A DNA stretch of 64,000 bases from NCBI GenBank assembly GCA_008638375.1, contig CM018036.1, forward strand, positions 13,006,328 to 13,070,327, in the 5' to 3' direction. Both the position numbers and the translations under genes were made by a program. The stretch comes from Nyssa sinensis. Lineage: Eukaryota; Streptophyta; Magnoliopsida; Cornales; Nyssaceae. Under the pieces are notes generated by a model that worked only from the letters and a program-made list of their open reading frames with translations, was not told the origin of the DNA and searched no databases. Shown piece after piece: positions 34,346 to 46,690 of the stretch. Within the stretch, counting starts at the first letter, position 1; each line of letters begins with the position of its first letter.

Positions 34346-34859
34346 AATAATAGTCCATTTATTGATACAAAAAATACTTTAAAAATATTTGGAACATATA
34401 TAAAAAATTTGAACAATGAAAAAAAGAAAAAAAATGATTTTTTTAACTTGACTCTTCGACGTCTTAGTCTCTCTAAATTGTAGCGTTGTAATTTTTTTTT
34501 AATGACGTGACGTATTTTTATTCCAGTGAAATGGGATGACTCTAATACCACCATCCCTTTCAGATAAGCAATATCCCACCCAAGTGGAATATAAATGGTT
34601 CACGAGATATAAATATTCAATTCAATGGAAACACAAAACTGGGATAGGATAACATTTATCCTATCAAACCCTCTTATCATGCCGTCCAAACATAGCCTAG
34701 ATGAATATATTATCCAACAACATCTTATTTATATTAAAATTGATAAAAAAAAAAGAAATTGTCGGTAAGAAATTCAAATCATCTAATCATAATTTCTCTT
34801 TACTAGTTCATTTTGAGATTGCCATAGAAAACAAGAGGACGACTGAAAAGAAGGTTTAC
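33470..34859 (-). other. Last intron of the SURP/CCCH gene
   Basis: A 1390-bp intron, more than half of it a Tourist-like MITE (33895-34697). The rest is AT-rich. Confidence 0.85.
33895..34697. mobile_element. Tourist-like (PIF/Harbinger) MITE, about 803 bp
   Basis: The left end GGCCTTGTTTGGATGACTGG and the right end, read on the minus strand as GGCTATGTTTGGACGGCATG, continue with similarity for about 30 bp (GATAAGAAGGT / GATAAGAGGGT). The flanks are TAA (33892-33894) and TAG (34698-34700), close to the TAA/TTA target of PIF/Harbinger elements. An internal (AT)n tract lies at 34315-34344. No transposase ORF is present. Confidence 0.75.
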
Positions 34860-37539
34860 CATAACAAGCTTAGTCAATTTCCGCTGCGATGAGTCAATGT
34901 AATGATTTATCTTTGCTTGAGACTTGGGTATTTGGTGGCTCTTCATGGCTCCAGAGACCTTATCAACAGTCTTCTTGACAATGGTCTTAAATGCCTCCTT
35001 ACTCATATTACCCTGTCGCCATGATGGCTTTAGCACCTCCTTAACAAAGTCAGCAAGGGAAATTTTGAAAAGTTTCATTGATCTGGAGTCCTTGCTCTTC
35101 TTGCCCTTCCCTGACGCCTTAACCTGATCAATTTCAATTTCTCCTGCAGCTGTATTTTCTATGTCAAGCGGATTGCTTGGGCTTCCGTTCTCCACAGCAC
35201 CTACTTCTGCATCTGCCGTCTCACCATATTCATCATTTTCATTTTCCAGAGACGTCGTTACAGCAACATCCCCAACTTCTTTGTGCTTGTTATTTTCTTC
35301 CAAATCCAATGGCTTATGGGAGCCACTGTGCCTTAACATGATGTCAGAGTCATTAGTGGGATGATGCTGCTGACCATGATCAATTTTACTGAATGAGTTT
35401 GAAGATGGTTCGATGCTGTCAAAGAGTGGATCGTACTGGTCACCACCTGACTTAGGTAAAATATGCTCAACAGACCTGGCAGAATTTGGCGAGGAAGTCA
35501 TATGTCTAGGGCCAAGACCACCAACGCCTTGCCCATCAACTGGAACATGGCTCAAACTGAAAGAAGAATCATATTTATTACTGTAGGGTGTGTCCTTTTC
35601 TTGCCTGAAAAAATTTGAGGTAAATTTGGAGCTTAATGGTTGGTCAAAAGTAGATGCATATGGATTGTAGTGGTTTGGAATTCTAGATCCTCCAAAGTCA
35701 GCCAGATGAGATGGCCGATTCCTGTCCAGAATATCCGGTGTGTATCTTGACAAGATAGAATTAATCATCCCAGGCTCACGCTCACCAAGATGTAGAGAAA
35801 CAGTATCAACCGGAGGACGTTGCAGACCATGGAGTGGCTGTTGCTGCTGCAAGTAAGGATGATTCTGAGAAGAAGTAAAAAGTTCACCCTGATGCAGATT
35901 GTCACCAGGGAAAGATTGGGGTCTCATTGCTTCAGATTCCCTCGAAAAAGGCCCAGGTATAGGGGGCATGCTGCCCGGAGCAAATGAATTTGAAGTGATT
36001 AAACCCTGTACCGGAATCCGTGTGAAGCGATCTTCTCCAACAGGCACAAGACCTCCAAATGGTTGACTCAACGGGTTGCCCATAGGGAGAGTCTTTGGTC
36101 TAAAATCTTCCATGTGTGAAGGAGGTCGATGTGGCTCCTGCATTAAGGGGAGAGTCCGATGCTGTAACTCACCAACCTGAGGATGAGCAGTCAGTTCAGT
36201 TGAGTAGGACCTCACAAACATCTGAGAAGTGAAGTCATTCCTTGGAGGTACCTGATTCTGTTGAAGTTGTAATGACGGAATGGGGGGGGTGGCAGTTGCT
36301 GCATTTACACTTGAATCATTAACATATGGCGGTCGTGGTGGTGGTGGAGGCAGTGGCAGGGAGGTCCAAGAGGAGTTTGGTGGTGCAGAGAAATGAGAAT
36401 GTTGGTTGGGCAATGGAGCTTGATAAGGGTGAATATTTTCTAAACCAGTAGAATGAGATGGAAATTTTGCAGTCGGTGGCATCAAGTTGTAGGCTCCAGG
36501 CAGCTGGGGTGCGAATGGCATATTTGTGCCTTGTGAATGTGAGGGAAGGGTACTTGGTAACTCTGAAGGATGATGCGGAAAACCCAAAGAAGGAAAAATG
36601 GGTGGGATTAACTCCTTAGGAGGCAGAGGTTGAGAAGAACTTTCAGCTGAAAATGGCTGGCTCATAGAACTCGTACCAGGATACGACTGAATTGAAGATA
36701 TTTTATCTGGATGAGATTCACTAGTGGGAAGCTGATTTGGAAAGGTTGTGGATATCCGAACAGGTGAAGAATCAGGTGTAAAAGAGGCATCCATCTGCCG
36801 AGGTTGGTGATCAGAATTTTGAAACACCAGAACAGATAGATTAGCTTGAGATTGAACAATTGCCAAATTTTCAGTGCCAGAAAGAATGCTATGAGAAGTA
36901 TCACCAGATGACTCTCGGGCATCAGCTTCCATTACTGGATGAGTGGGAATTCTACCAGCAGACTGAAGCTCATTATCAGGAACGTGGGTGATAGATTCCA
37001 CTAGCTCTTCTTTAATATCTCGAGTTTCTTGCACTTGAGTGGTTACCTCTCTAGATCTCTCAGATTCAGCCACATCAGTAATCAATGGTTTACCATCTTG
37101 ATCAGAAATTATAGGATGCACAGTATCCCTTCCAGAAACTAATACTTTTTGCCCATCACTGCTCCCATCTTTTGAAGCACCAAAGCTGCTTCCAGGCATA
37201 TCCTGAAAAGGCACCATCTCTTGGCTCTTTACTTCTTCATGCTCATGAAGTGATTTTTTGAGAGCAATATTCTCAGTCTCTTCATGGAAATCAGAACTCC
37301 TTGATCTAGGTGGAGCATCTACATGCTGCAGTTTGCTCCTATAGCGCCTTGATCCATCACTCTTGTCAGAAACATGGTGCAGATACCGACACGAGGCTCC
37401 ACGGTAACATTTACCTCGAAGAAAATCAAAGCACTCTGGAAGCTGACCCTTCTCTCGTCTCATTTTATCACCACCAAATTCACTCCCCCGCCTAAAAGTG
37501 GGAGACTTGCTTCTGCTTCTTCGTCTCTTGGGAGACCAA
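34860..37539 (-). CDS. SURP/CCCH protein, large exon with CCCH zinc finger
   Basis: A 2680-nt exon that follows an acceptor TTTCAG and ends in phase 0 before GTAAAC. It opens with WSPKRRRSRSKSPTFRRG, completing the RS tract of the preceding exon. It then encodes one CCCH finger at 37433-37377 (C-x7-C-x5-C-x3-H, ECFDFLRGKCYRGASCRYLHH). The long middle is Ser/Pro/Gln-rich and probably disordered, with a short run of prolines (LPLPPPPPRPP). Near the end, LADFVKEVLKPSWRQG and FKTIVKKTVDKVSGAMKSH form a conserved charged helical block of unnamed function. RS tract, CCCH finger and SURP domain in one protein point to a nuclear RNA-processing factor (inference). Confidence 0.92.
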
Positions 37540-37963
37540 CTGAAACAGAACCAGCATGAATTTTACAATGTTTTAAAGGATCAGGAAACTAATATAGGAG
37601 CAAGCCAAGAGCTAAAAAGTGAAGTGAAATACCCAAAACCACTAAAACCAGCTATTATTAATAACACCAACTCAGTCAAATATACAGCCTGAAATATAAA
37701 TCAAATTAAAATACCTAAACCCACAAAAACCAGAATTTTTTTTTTTGTTTGGGGGGGGGGGGGGGGGGGGGGGCGCAATGTAAAATGCTCAACTGTCAAA
37801 TCCTGAGAATGTGAGAGCAGTCACTTGTGCAAAATAATACCAAAGGTTAGGTACGTCTCTAATCTACCCCTCCCAACACCCCCACATTGGCGGTACCAAC
37901 ACTAAGTAATGACCGATTCGGTCATATACAAAGTCCAAAATATGAATCGAATTAAATGCACAC
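37540..37963 (-). other. Intron with a C23/G23 homopolymer
   Basis: A 424-bp intron (GTGTGC donor, TTTCAG acceptor) containing 23 consecutive G on the plus strand at 37751-37773, next to T runs. Confidence 0.85.
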
Positions 37964-38798
37964 CTGCGAGATCGGCTTCGCTTCTCCTTTCTCCTCCATG
38001 GACTCCTCCTCCTCCTCCTCCTGTCATGAGGAGATCGGCTTCGGCTCCGACTTCTGCCTCTCTTAACATGCCTCCCTTTATAGTGTGAATCATCAGAGTC
38101 ACTGTCACTGGCACCTTCTCTAATCAATCTCCCAAACTCGTCAACTTTCAACAGAGAAGATGTATATTTCATATCTTCCTTCTGAGACTTAACACTCTTG
38201 GGAGCAGCATCAACACTACCACCTTCTGAGGCATCTTTTTGTTGGAAAGCCTCGTGAGAAGCAGCATTATCAATGGAATCTTGATTTTGATGGTCATTTT
38301 CAACAGATTCCTCAGTTTTTCCAGTTGCATTAGATGTTATATCAGTTTCTTTGGCAAACCTTTGCGATTTCAAGGAAAATTCCAGAGTTTCAGATGGCAT
38401 GCTTGGGGAACGTACCACAACAGATTCAGAGTTTGTCCCGAACCCAGTTTCAAACACTGGAAGACTCTTCGATCCTATATCTGTCTGAATATTAGACAAA
38501 TTACCCCCATGCAAACTTGCACCGGTGGCAATTAATGGTGAGGCTCTTACAGGGCTAACATCTTCAAGACAAGGCCCATCATCATTTTCTGAACTGTCAT
38601 CAGAAGCATAGTCTTGTAGAAGTCTAAAAGGGCTAGTGCCTTTAATGAGTTGACCAGGAAACTTTTCAGAACTGATGCCAGCTGCAGCTGCTAATGCATT
38701 CAATTGACTAGAATCTTCTTGGGGGCAAACAGATGATTTTTCTGCACTGCTGTCAACGGGGCCCTCAGCAGCTCCAACTAAATTTGTAACTGTATCAA
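37964..38798 (-). CDS. SURP/CCCH protein, exon with the RS-rich tract
   Basis: An 835-nt exon. The acceptor is CCAAAG at 38800-38799, chosen because the previous exon ends in phase 1 and the next codons VDTVTNLVG then read in frame. Its first part is acidic and Ser-rich (DDSSENDDGPCLEDVSPV). The last part is RS-like: RGRSRSRSRSPHDRRRRRR and RKEKRSRSR. It ends in phase 2 before GTGTGC. RS tracts bind other splicing factors and are phosphorylated by SR kinases in known proteins. An ATG at 38859 in the same frame is probably intronic. Confidence 0.85.
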
Positions 38799-41783
38799 CT
38801 TTGGAAAATGACCACCCAAAAGTAGAGTGATCATGATCAGAAAAGAGTATGGATCCCAAAGATATATAAAAAGAAAAAAAAGTCTTGTACTAAATGAATA
38901 GACAACAGATATACAGACCATTCCAACACTATGCATATGGAAAATGAGAGATGCATGACTAAAAGAATATTCTAATATAGGATCTCAAAAAATGCAATAA
39001 AGCAAAGTCAAGAGTTCAAGATAAACCCGATTACTATAACTACACAATCCAATCCAGAAAAGGAGTAAAGGATTTATGAAAGAGAAATAAATAAACTAAC
39101 TCTAGATCTCAGGAAAACATCGAAGTCTCCTGAAGCAACGTTGTAAAGACAAGCATCATACCTTTCAAACAGTTCAATGAATTATTTAAATCACATAAAC
39201 AATTACATAGAAGAGGTGCCAGAAACCCCACCAAAAGTAGATGAACATAATAGAAAGAATATTAGGAAAAATTTACTTCAAAAAACATAATAAAAATCAC
39301 AATAAGAAGAAACCTTTATTATCATTTTCAGCTGCCAGCTCATAATGTAACATTTGTATTCCCATATACAGGACTGACTTGGCGTAGTGATCCTTACCTT
39401 AAAAATGCCTCCTGAAACTGGGCCCATAACTAACATGCCTCGCATGACAAGGTGGATTCAAGGGTACTTACTTTTTTTCTTTTCTTTTCTTTTTTGGCGG
39501 GGACTATATAGTCCTAAAGAGATATATTAGGGAACATAGGGCAACATACACCATATACATGCATGTAGCACATGACTATACGTTAAGAGATGTGTTTTTT
39601 TTCTCCTATGAGGACCAAACACCTTTTCTCTACCCGCTTTTTCCTTGGTGATGCTCTTTATTAACACTTTATGAACATGGTTAAATAGGAAAACAACAAA
39701 GTCATGGACAAAAATATAGTCCTCAAAAGCCATTAGTTGAAACAGACATCACGCATGTCACCACCAAGCACAAACGCGCCATGTTACAAGGTGTCACAGG
39801 GCCAAAATTACACCAACCCTTCTGCCTTGGAACGACACTCAGTTCCACATGAGTCTCGGCCAAAAACCTCAAGAGGGTAAACAACCAAAAAATACAAGTA
39901 TGCACACACAGAACAGACATAGAGGAGAATACTCCCAACATCTCTTACTTCTCACCAATAGACAAATGAATCCAATCAAAACTTGATGGCAAATCCCGAA
40001 CGAACACCCAGAGGTTTATCAATTAGTATGCCACAAGTTACTTGTCAAAAAAAAAAAAATTAGTAGGCCACAAGCAATAATTGATGAGCAATCTAAGAAA
40101 TCCTTCTTAAGCCTGTTGCACGCAGTAATGAAGTAATACCCATGCTTTCTTACCATGCACCACAATGTCATAAGCCCCAAGCAGCCACTGGCTTGCCAAA
40201 GGCAACCTGATCACACCACATTTGTGTTGTTTGAGAATCGTGGCTAGTAAGTAGAAATTATATGAATGAATGTCACAAACCAAACCCCAGGATGACCACA
40301 TTGGGAAAACCCAGCCTATTCTAAAACAGGATTGCATTAGTCTACTATAATTTGAACTCATCAATTCTGAAGTATGACCAGATACAATTTATTATATGAT
40401 TATATGTAGCCATAATCTCTGGATTTTCCATAAAAGAACCAACCAACCATATGATCTCACATTTCCTATATTAAATGGTTAATTTTGAACCTTAAGTCTG
40501 TGTTCGTTGTAATATTAACTTTATATTCAACTTCCGGATATCAGATTTCCAGAAAAATTCAATCTTTAAGGTTTCTAAGAGAAAATTTTGCATAAATGCA
40601 TAGATAAAAGTGGAATCATAGGGCCATCTAAGTATTAGGTTATGTAAGAACTTAATGGAGGAGCCGAAAATACTTGATTTTCTGTTTTTATTTTATATTT
40701 TTATTTATTATTTTTATTTAGGGGGAGGGGGGAACCTTGTTGGGAGCATGAAAACTGGGAATAAATAAATAAATAAAAAGAATGTGAAAGAAGCACCACA
40801 TCTTCTTGGGGTTCTGGAAAGAACTCAATCCCACATCAAATGGTAAAATCTCTCCCTTAAAATCTCAAAAGAAAGTCATCAGAATTTTTTTTATAGAACT
40901 TAACCCTACAAACAATCAAGTTTGGCCTTTTAAAAAAAAAATCTTTATCACATCTCACACATTCAATAGATAACTACAGTATAAAGAAAGAGAAGCAAAA
41001 TATGTATACATTTGACTTGACACTATAATACTGAGAACGCTACTGCTGCAAGAGTGTAAATAGTGTTGTAATAGTGTCAATAAACAATACAGCCAGTACT
41101 CTTAAAATGGACTCACACTACACTCTGTACTTCCTCTTTCTCCTTAAAGACAAAAAGTGGGGCAAAACTAACCACAAACAATAAGTGACCAGAGAATGAG
41201 TTAGCAGGTTCAATGCGCAACAGTAAAGATTAAAACTCAAAACAAAACCCTATCCTAATTTTTGAAGCCATCTAAATGAACCCTATTTCGCTGTTCCATT
41301 CTATTTAGGCTATAGGTTTCATTAAACCATGTGACCCATTTCTCATCTTCCTAAATCAACTAACGTCCTATTTGATCTTGCCCTTGTCCTTGCAACACTT
41401 GGCAGCATGCCACTGTTTAACAGCAGTGCATTTATAGGTCTTCATTGCACTTGTTCATACAAAATATCCAACTCAAACAAACATTTAATAATTTTATACT
41501 TGATACATAGATTTAGCAACTTCCTTGCTTAAACTAAAAAGGGATAAAAGCCACATTTCATTTTAAAGGGACACTCAACAAACAATTCTTATATATAAGA
41601 ACACTTCGTGAGCAACAATTTTTTTAAAAATTAAACAAAAAAAAAAACTAACAATTTTTCAATTATAACATGAAATCAGGGAAAAGTGAGGGAGGGAGCA
41701 CGAAGAGATGTAACCTTTTTTTATTGATAGGAAGAAATCCTAAACTTGTTCATAAATGTAAAGGAGAAGAAGTAACTTTATAC
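38799..41783 (-). other. 3-kb intron of the SURP/CCCH gene
   Basis: No exon recognised between the two borders (donor GTATAAAG at 41783). It contains a 14-bp perfect palindrome GGACTATATAGTCC at 39501-39514 and an ultra-short L1 insertion at 40038-40058. The rest is AT-rich. Confidence 0.75.
40022..40074 (+). mobile_element. Ultra-short L1 insertion between 16-bp target duplications
   Basis: ATTAGTATGCCACAAG (40022-40037) and ATTAGTAGGCCACAAG (40059-40074) differ at one base. Between them lie only TTACTTGTC and a run of A. TTACTT(A/G)TC followed by poly-A is the plant L1 3' terminus. The simplest reading is a target-primed insertion that stopped after nine bases of element sequence. Confidence 0.75.
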
Positions 41784-41990
41784 CTTTTCCTTCTCTGGCT
41801 AAACCTGGGGATGTAGAACAAGGTAAATTTTCAGATATAGCATCCTTGGCCGGACTATGATCTGAAGCACTCTGCAATGCATGCAATTGATCTTCCATAT
41901 CAAGCTCATCAGGTATCGAAACATTCTCGTGGTTTATGCCTTCAAATGAGTGATAAAACTGTCGTTCTTCACCGGGCTGGGTGATATCAT
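41784..41990 (-). CDS. SURP/CCCH protein, 207-bp exon
   Basis: Acceptor GGCTTAG at 41992-41991, donor GTATAAAG. With one base from the exon above it reads DDITQPGEERQFYHSFEG, then IPDELDMEDQLHALQSA, ending GLAREGK. Acidic, no named domain. The upstream intron end is a long CT tract (42017-42038 on the plus strand as GA), which probably serves as an extended polypyrimidine tract. Phase 1 at both ends, so the exon could be skipped without breaking the frame. Confidence 0.88.
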
Positions 41991-44129
41991 CTAAGCCACC
42001 CACAAAAAAACAAACAGAGAGAGAGAGAGAGAGAGCTTCAGCATTCCAACCATACTATAGATTACTCATAGCCCAATAATCTCAAAGTAGATGGGAAACA
42101 AGTTAACAGGTTTTTATAGCTTGCCATTTTGTTTGCTCCTCTCCTACAAGCACTTTCACTGAAACCGTCAAAAGCAACACAATTATCTATTCAAAAAGCA
42201 AAAAGATGTGCAAGGGTTTGACAGCCAGAAACTACTTTGTCAAAAGGCAACCAAAATGTGATAGAAATTTCTAAAATTAAATTATTATGCTCAAATATTT
42301 ATAACAAAAATGGTTCTTTGAAATAGGTTTCCTATCCAAATAAAAATAAAACATCAAATATTTTTTATTAGTAAAAGTAAAATATAAGATGTTCTTTGAA
42401 TAAAAGCTCAAACATGACAATAAAAACTCCAAACAAGCTGATAAAAAGACAAAAAGAAAACTTCAATCTCCAAGTAATTCTTTTAGAAGATAAAATATGC
42501 TACTCTCATAACCCAATAACATAATAGCATCCAGACAATGATCCATTGCCTAACTCTCATGGCTAAACAAACTTCGAGATTGCCAGAACTCTAATGGCTA
42601 AACAAACTTTGCGGGAAGAAACAGAAACCAGAGATGCACTCCTTTTATTAGTGTTATGAAATACCACTAAGTACAATAGACCAAATTGCTGAGCATACAA
42701 AGAGGAGCTAAATCCTGTAGCAATTTATCCAGAATTGAACCACAGGAAGTTTCTTCGAAGTTGTTTTAAGTGCCATATCAACTCTTTAGTGGAATTTTTG
42801 GAGTGCCCGGGTGTAGGGTTTCCTGGATCCCCCATCCACAGGATTTCTTTAGGAGGTGAGTTTCCCTTCCACAATTTGTTATTGAGATTTAGTATGTTTA
42901 ATGTTGGATCTGTTATTTCTTTATGCATTCTTCCATCAATAAGAAAATTAATAACATATCTAAGCAATCTTCAGCGAGTATAAGCATGATTAGGTTGCAC
43001 CAGCAGAGCCTGCTCACTTTGCATGAATGAATATTTATATTGAACTCTCAAAGTTACAAAATATTTATAATGAACTCTCAAAGTTACAAATGGTATCCAT
43101 TTTCATATGGAACTATGTCTTTTCTTTCCATTTAGGTTGATAGGTAACACACACACACACACCATGTCCCAATTGGGACTTAAACCCTCAACGTCCTCTT
43201 TGGAAGATGGAGGTGATACCATTCAAGCTAATACTTGATGGTTCATATGAAACTGCATCTTAGACACCTAAACCAAACAGTTCAGTATTGAGGGTCTCAA
43301 GGAAAATCCTAGATATGATCCTAAAAGGACGGTATACTGCTAAGCAGATGATTCATTGAATAACAGAAAACTTGTTTTCATGAAAGACCAGAAAGTGACA
43401 CTGGGAAAAAAAATATATCCTCACCATTCTACTACATTTCTTGAGCCATCACCTCATGTACTTAAATAGCAATTTGTTGTCTACTTTAATATGCCTGAGT
43501 TATACAATGTGTTCATTTCAATTATATTCCTCACTGCACAAATAATCAGACTTCAAGGTAAACCCGCAGGAGAGCACAGGCTAACCACAAGGAACCAATT
43601 GATTATAGTGTTTACATGGATGATAACAGAAAATAATTTCACAATGTGCAACATGTCCTTGGTTTCTTCACACTGAATGTATAGATTACAACAGCCAAGC
43701 AAATAGCATAACTAACAAATTATAACAGACACTTCCTTAAATGCAACAGGTAACATCTAGTTAATACTACTTAAAGATTGATAACAATAATCCAGGACAA
43801 TGACATCTTCATTGCAGATGACACATCTAAATAGCAGCTGATGCTTGAAATTGAAAATTATCAAACAAAAAATACACTAGTCTTCTTCAGGTCAAGCAAT
43901 TCAGAAAAAAAAATCACAAAACTCAACTTCTCATAATATATATATATATATATATATATATAAAGAAAGAACGAAAAGCAAACATGTGCGCACATATGCA
44001 CATCCACATAAATAAAAAAAAAACTTAAAAAGCAAAAGTGATATAGAGGTATGAACACATCTGTGGGCATCAATCAAACATAAAAGGGGAAATAAAATGC
44101 AATCAGGCATCACCACCTGTTGAACTAAC
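41991..44129 (-). other. Intron of the SURP/CCCH gene
   Basis: A 2.1-kb intron with donor GTTAGT at 44129. Holds a direct 30-bp duplication (AATATTTATATTGAACTCTC...) at 43030-43090 and an (AT)n tract at 43936-43962. The overlapping ORFs at 42.73-42.98 kb on both strands show no recognised family. Confidence 0.75.
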
Positions 44130-45496
44130 CTTCCATATCCATGTCAGAATCAGAAGGTGAATCAGATACACCTGCATCCATCATACTATCAGGTTGCACT
44201 AAGGAGTCGATTTCTGAAGGCCTCCATGAAGAATCAATTTTCCCATGCTCCTCATGCAATTCACATGCCAAACTGCATTTCTTTTTCATCCAAACAAAAT
44301 ATTCATGCGCAACAGCCGCTTCACTTCCTGGCTCACCCCCAAACAAAAATTGAAACTCTATATTCCCAAACTCTTTCTGGCGAATCATATCTTCGAAATC
44401 AGGGCCATTTTTTGCAATAAACCGACATAACACTTCAATTTTTCTGATAATTTTTTCTTCTGCCGGCTTGGGTGGTGGTGGAGGAAGATCCAATTTAACA
44501 CTTTCCACAAATGATGGAACATGTTCCAAAGGGGTATTCTCCTGACAGCCAGTCCCACCTTCAGGATTCATATGGTCATCCCGTGCAGGTGCACCATCTC
44601 TGGCATGATGGGGAACCAAGACTTTATCAACAGAATCAGAAGTCATCACTTCAGAGCCAGAACTTTCATTGGTAGTTGGACCAGACTGAGAATAATGGGG
44701 CAAGTCAGAATCAGTAACAAGTGGTGCAGACGACAAAATCCCAGAACGAGGAGAGGTGGTTGGAGGTGGAGAAGGTGGAGAAGGTGGAAGGGGTGGAGGA
44801 GATGAGGGTGGAGGAGGAGGAGGTGGTGGTGGTGGTGGTGGGGGGGGACCCATGGCTGGCATATGAGAACCTTGATTTCTTGAATGTAAAAAGGACCCAA
44901 ATGGAGCAGGAGTGAACAAGCTAGAAGTGGAAGGGGGAGGAGGTGCTGGTGGGATATGTTGAGAACCCTGCACGCCACCAGGCTGCGGCTGATGAACTGC
45001 GGCTCTATACATTGTTTGTCCTTGTGGAGGAAAAGGAGGTAGTACTCTATGAGGTGGTGGGGGCTGGAACATTTCTGCTCGACTCAGGCCCATGTGAAGA
45101 TGTCCTAGAGGAGGGACCGGAGGTGGTGGAATATTATGCATATTATGACTCCACCGGGAGTTCTGCTGAGCAGTTGGGTAGGAATGTGCCATTGAGGTGC
45201 TTCCATGAACTTGGGGGGGTGGGGGTAGGTAAGATTGACATGCGCTCAACATTCCACTTGGTGGAACTTGAATAGATGGACCTTGCTGGGTTGGGGCAAG
45301 TGGGCCATGCTGATATTCAGTGGGGCCAGACTGACCTAAATGAGGTGGAATAGATTGAGGACCTTGTTGAATTGTAGGAGTTTGTGTAGCTGGAGGACCT
45401 GGTTGGAAGGGAGGAGGTGGAGGAGGTGGGGGGCGCTGTTGGAAGGGAGGTATGGGGGTATTGGGACCCTGTCCAAACTGAGAAGCATAGTTACCC
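44130..45496 (-). CDS. SURP/CCCH protein, N-terminal proline-rich exon with SURP domain
   Basis: First coding exon. The frame is open from about 45496, and the first in-frame ATG is at 45252. The open stretch upstream (NYASQFGQGP..., many Gln/Pro) has the same composition, so the true N-terminus is probably earlier. The middle is proline-rich, with a poly-Pro run encoded by the GGT/GGA-type tract at 44800-44850. Counting from 45252, about residues 268-322 form a SURP (SWAP) domain: RKIEVLCRFIAKNGPDFEDM, FQFLFGG, AHEYFVWM. SURP modules occur almost only in splicing factors, where they bind partner proteins such as SF1. The exon ends DSPSDSDMDME in phase 1. Overall resemblance is to plant zinc finger CCCH domain-containing protein 55. 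Confidence 0.88.
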
Positions 45497-45508
45497 CTGA
45501 CCGTACAT
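45494..45508 (-). other. Candidate start codon with a +1 G frame break
   Basis: An ATG at 45508-45506 is followed by TACGGTCAG and then GGGG (45497-45494) before TAACTATGC. As written, the ATG frame stops after five codons. With three G instead of four it would enter the long proline-rich frame. I recall relatives beginning MYGQGNYA, which is what the three-G version would give. Alternatively the exon starts after GGTCAG and the start codon is elsewhere. Confidence 0.5.
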
Positions 45509-46605
45509 CTCAGATGGCCAAATTAACTAGTAAATCAATATAAATTAATGCCAGAATTTTCCCACGTAGAACCTTGCTTGCACAAGCACATTCGGCAACT
45601 AAGGCCTCTCAGAAGCCCCTCTGTAACATGAATAGAACTGGTCAGCTTTCATCTTAACATGCCCAATAAAATTACTTAAATAAGCATGCTTAATCTCTGG
45701 TCAAAATTAGAATAGCTTTGGGTATATATATACACATGCACACACACAGATATATGGAGAGAGGGGGGGAAAGGGAGAAAATTACAAACGACATGAGAGA
45801 TTCAAATACAGTCAACAATTACTGACTATTGAAATATCCCCCCCCCCCCCCCCTTTTTCAACAAAGAGAGAGAGAAAAAAAAATCAAATACAGTCAACAA
45901 TAACTGCAGCGATGAAACTAAACTCAACAGGACCTGAAGTCCCAAATACTTGCAGTAGGCAGCATGAACTCTTATTCCGCCAATTCAACAACATCTAGGA
46001 CCATGTCTTTTTTATCACTGGCACAAGTAGCAGCTTGATCTTAAAATCAAATTGCTCCTCCTTACTACACTAATGCATAATAAGATGAACTTCACTTCAA
46101 AAATTCTTCAATCAACACTTCAAATGCAATTCAAAAGCTGCCAGGTCAAGTTAAAAAGAAAAGTAGATAAACAGAAAATATAAAGACGACCTAAAATCAA
46201 GGGGCGCATTTCATTCATACATATTCACGTTTGTGCAAGGACAACAACAATAATAAATTTAAAATCTTATCCTAATATCACCAACCCTATGCTCGACCCA
46301 AATCAAGTCATTACTCAAAGTCCAAACCAGTACCTTGCACATCAAATGAACCACTCAAAACACAAACAAAATAGTTACAAAAAACATCCTCTTAACTAAG
46401 CACAATTCAAAATCACCATCTTCTCTATCCATCAAAAAAAAAGAAAAAATAAATAAACACTTCCTATAACTTTCAAACACAAACCAATCACCAATTATGA
46501 AATTCTAGTAATACATAAGTGATAAACATTATCACTCAAAATGCATCAAACTCATAAAACAAAAGGAAAAAAAGGGGGAGACGATTCATATAGAATAATA
46601 ACTAC
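45509..46605 (-). other. 5' intron of the SURP/CCCH gene
   Basis: No exon recognised. It has a C16 run at 45838-45853 and TATA/CACA microsatellite text near 45723-45752. Confidence 0.5.
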
Positions 46606-46690
46606 CGTTTGTTCGAATGAAATATATTTTTTCGAAGAAATTCCCAGGTCCATAAAACCCATCTACCTCAATAGGAAATTCACCGCGAAG
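46606..46690 (-). other. Probable second leader exon of the SURP/CCCH gene
   Basis: Bounded by CTCTATAG and a GTAGTT donor, G-richer than the flanking introns, and open in the frame LRGEFPIEVDGFYGPGN. Its phase does not fit the proline-rich exon, so it is more likely 5' UTR than coding. Confidence 0.4.

Noticed and set aside
37864..38859. Single-exon protein of 331 residues
   Set aside because: Exon borders at 38798 and 37964 give phase-correct joins to both neighbours; the ends of the ORF are intronic.
42725..42983. Opposed ORFs on both strands in an intron
   Set aside because: No recognised domain; overlap on both strands and lack of splice partners suggest chance or an old repeat.
44521..44915. 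Plus-strand ORFs opposite the SURP exon (RWRRWRRWKGWRR and similar)
   Set aside because: Antisense shadows of the poly-proline coding tract.
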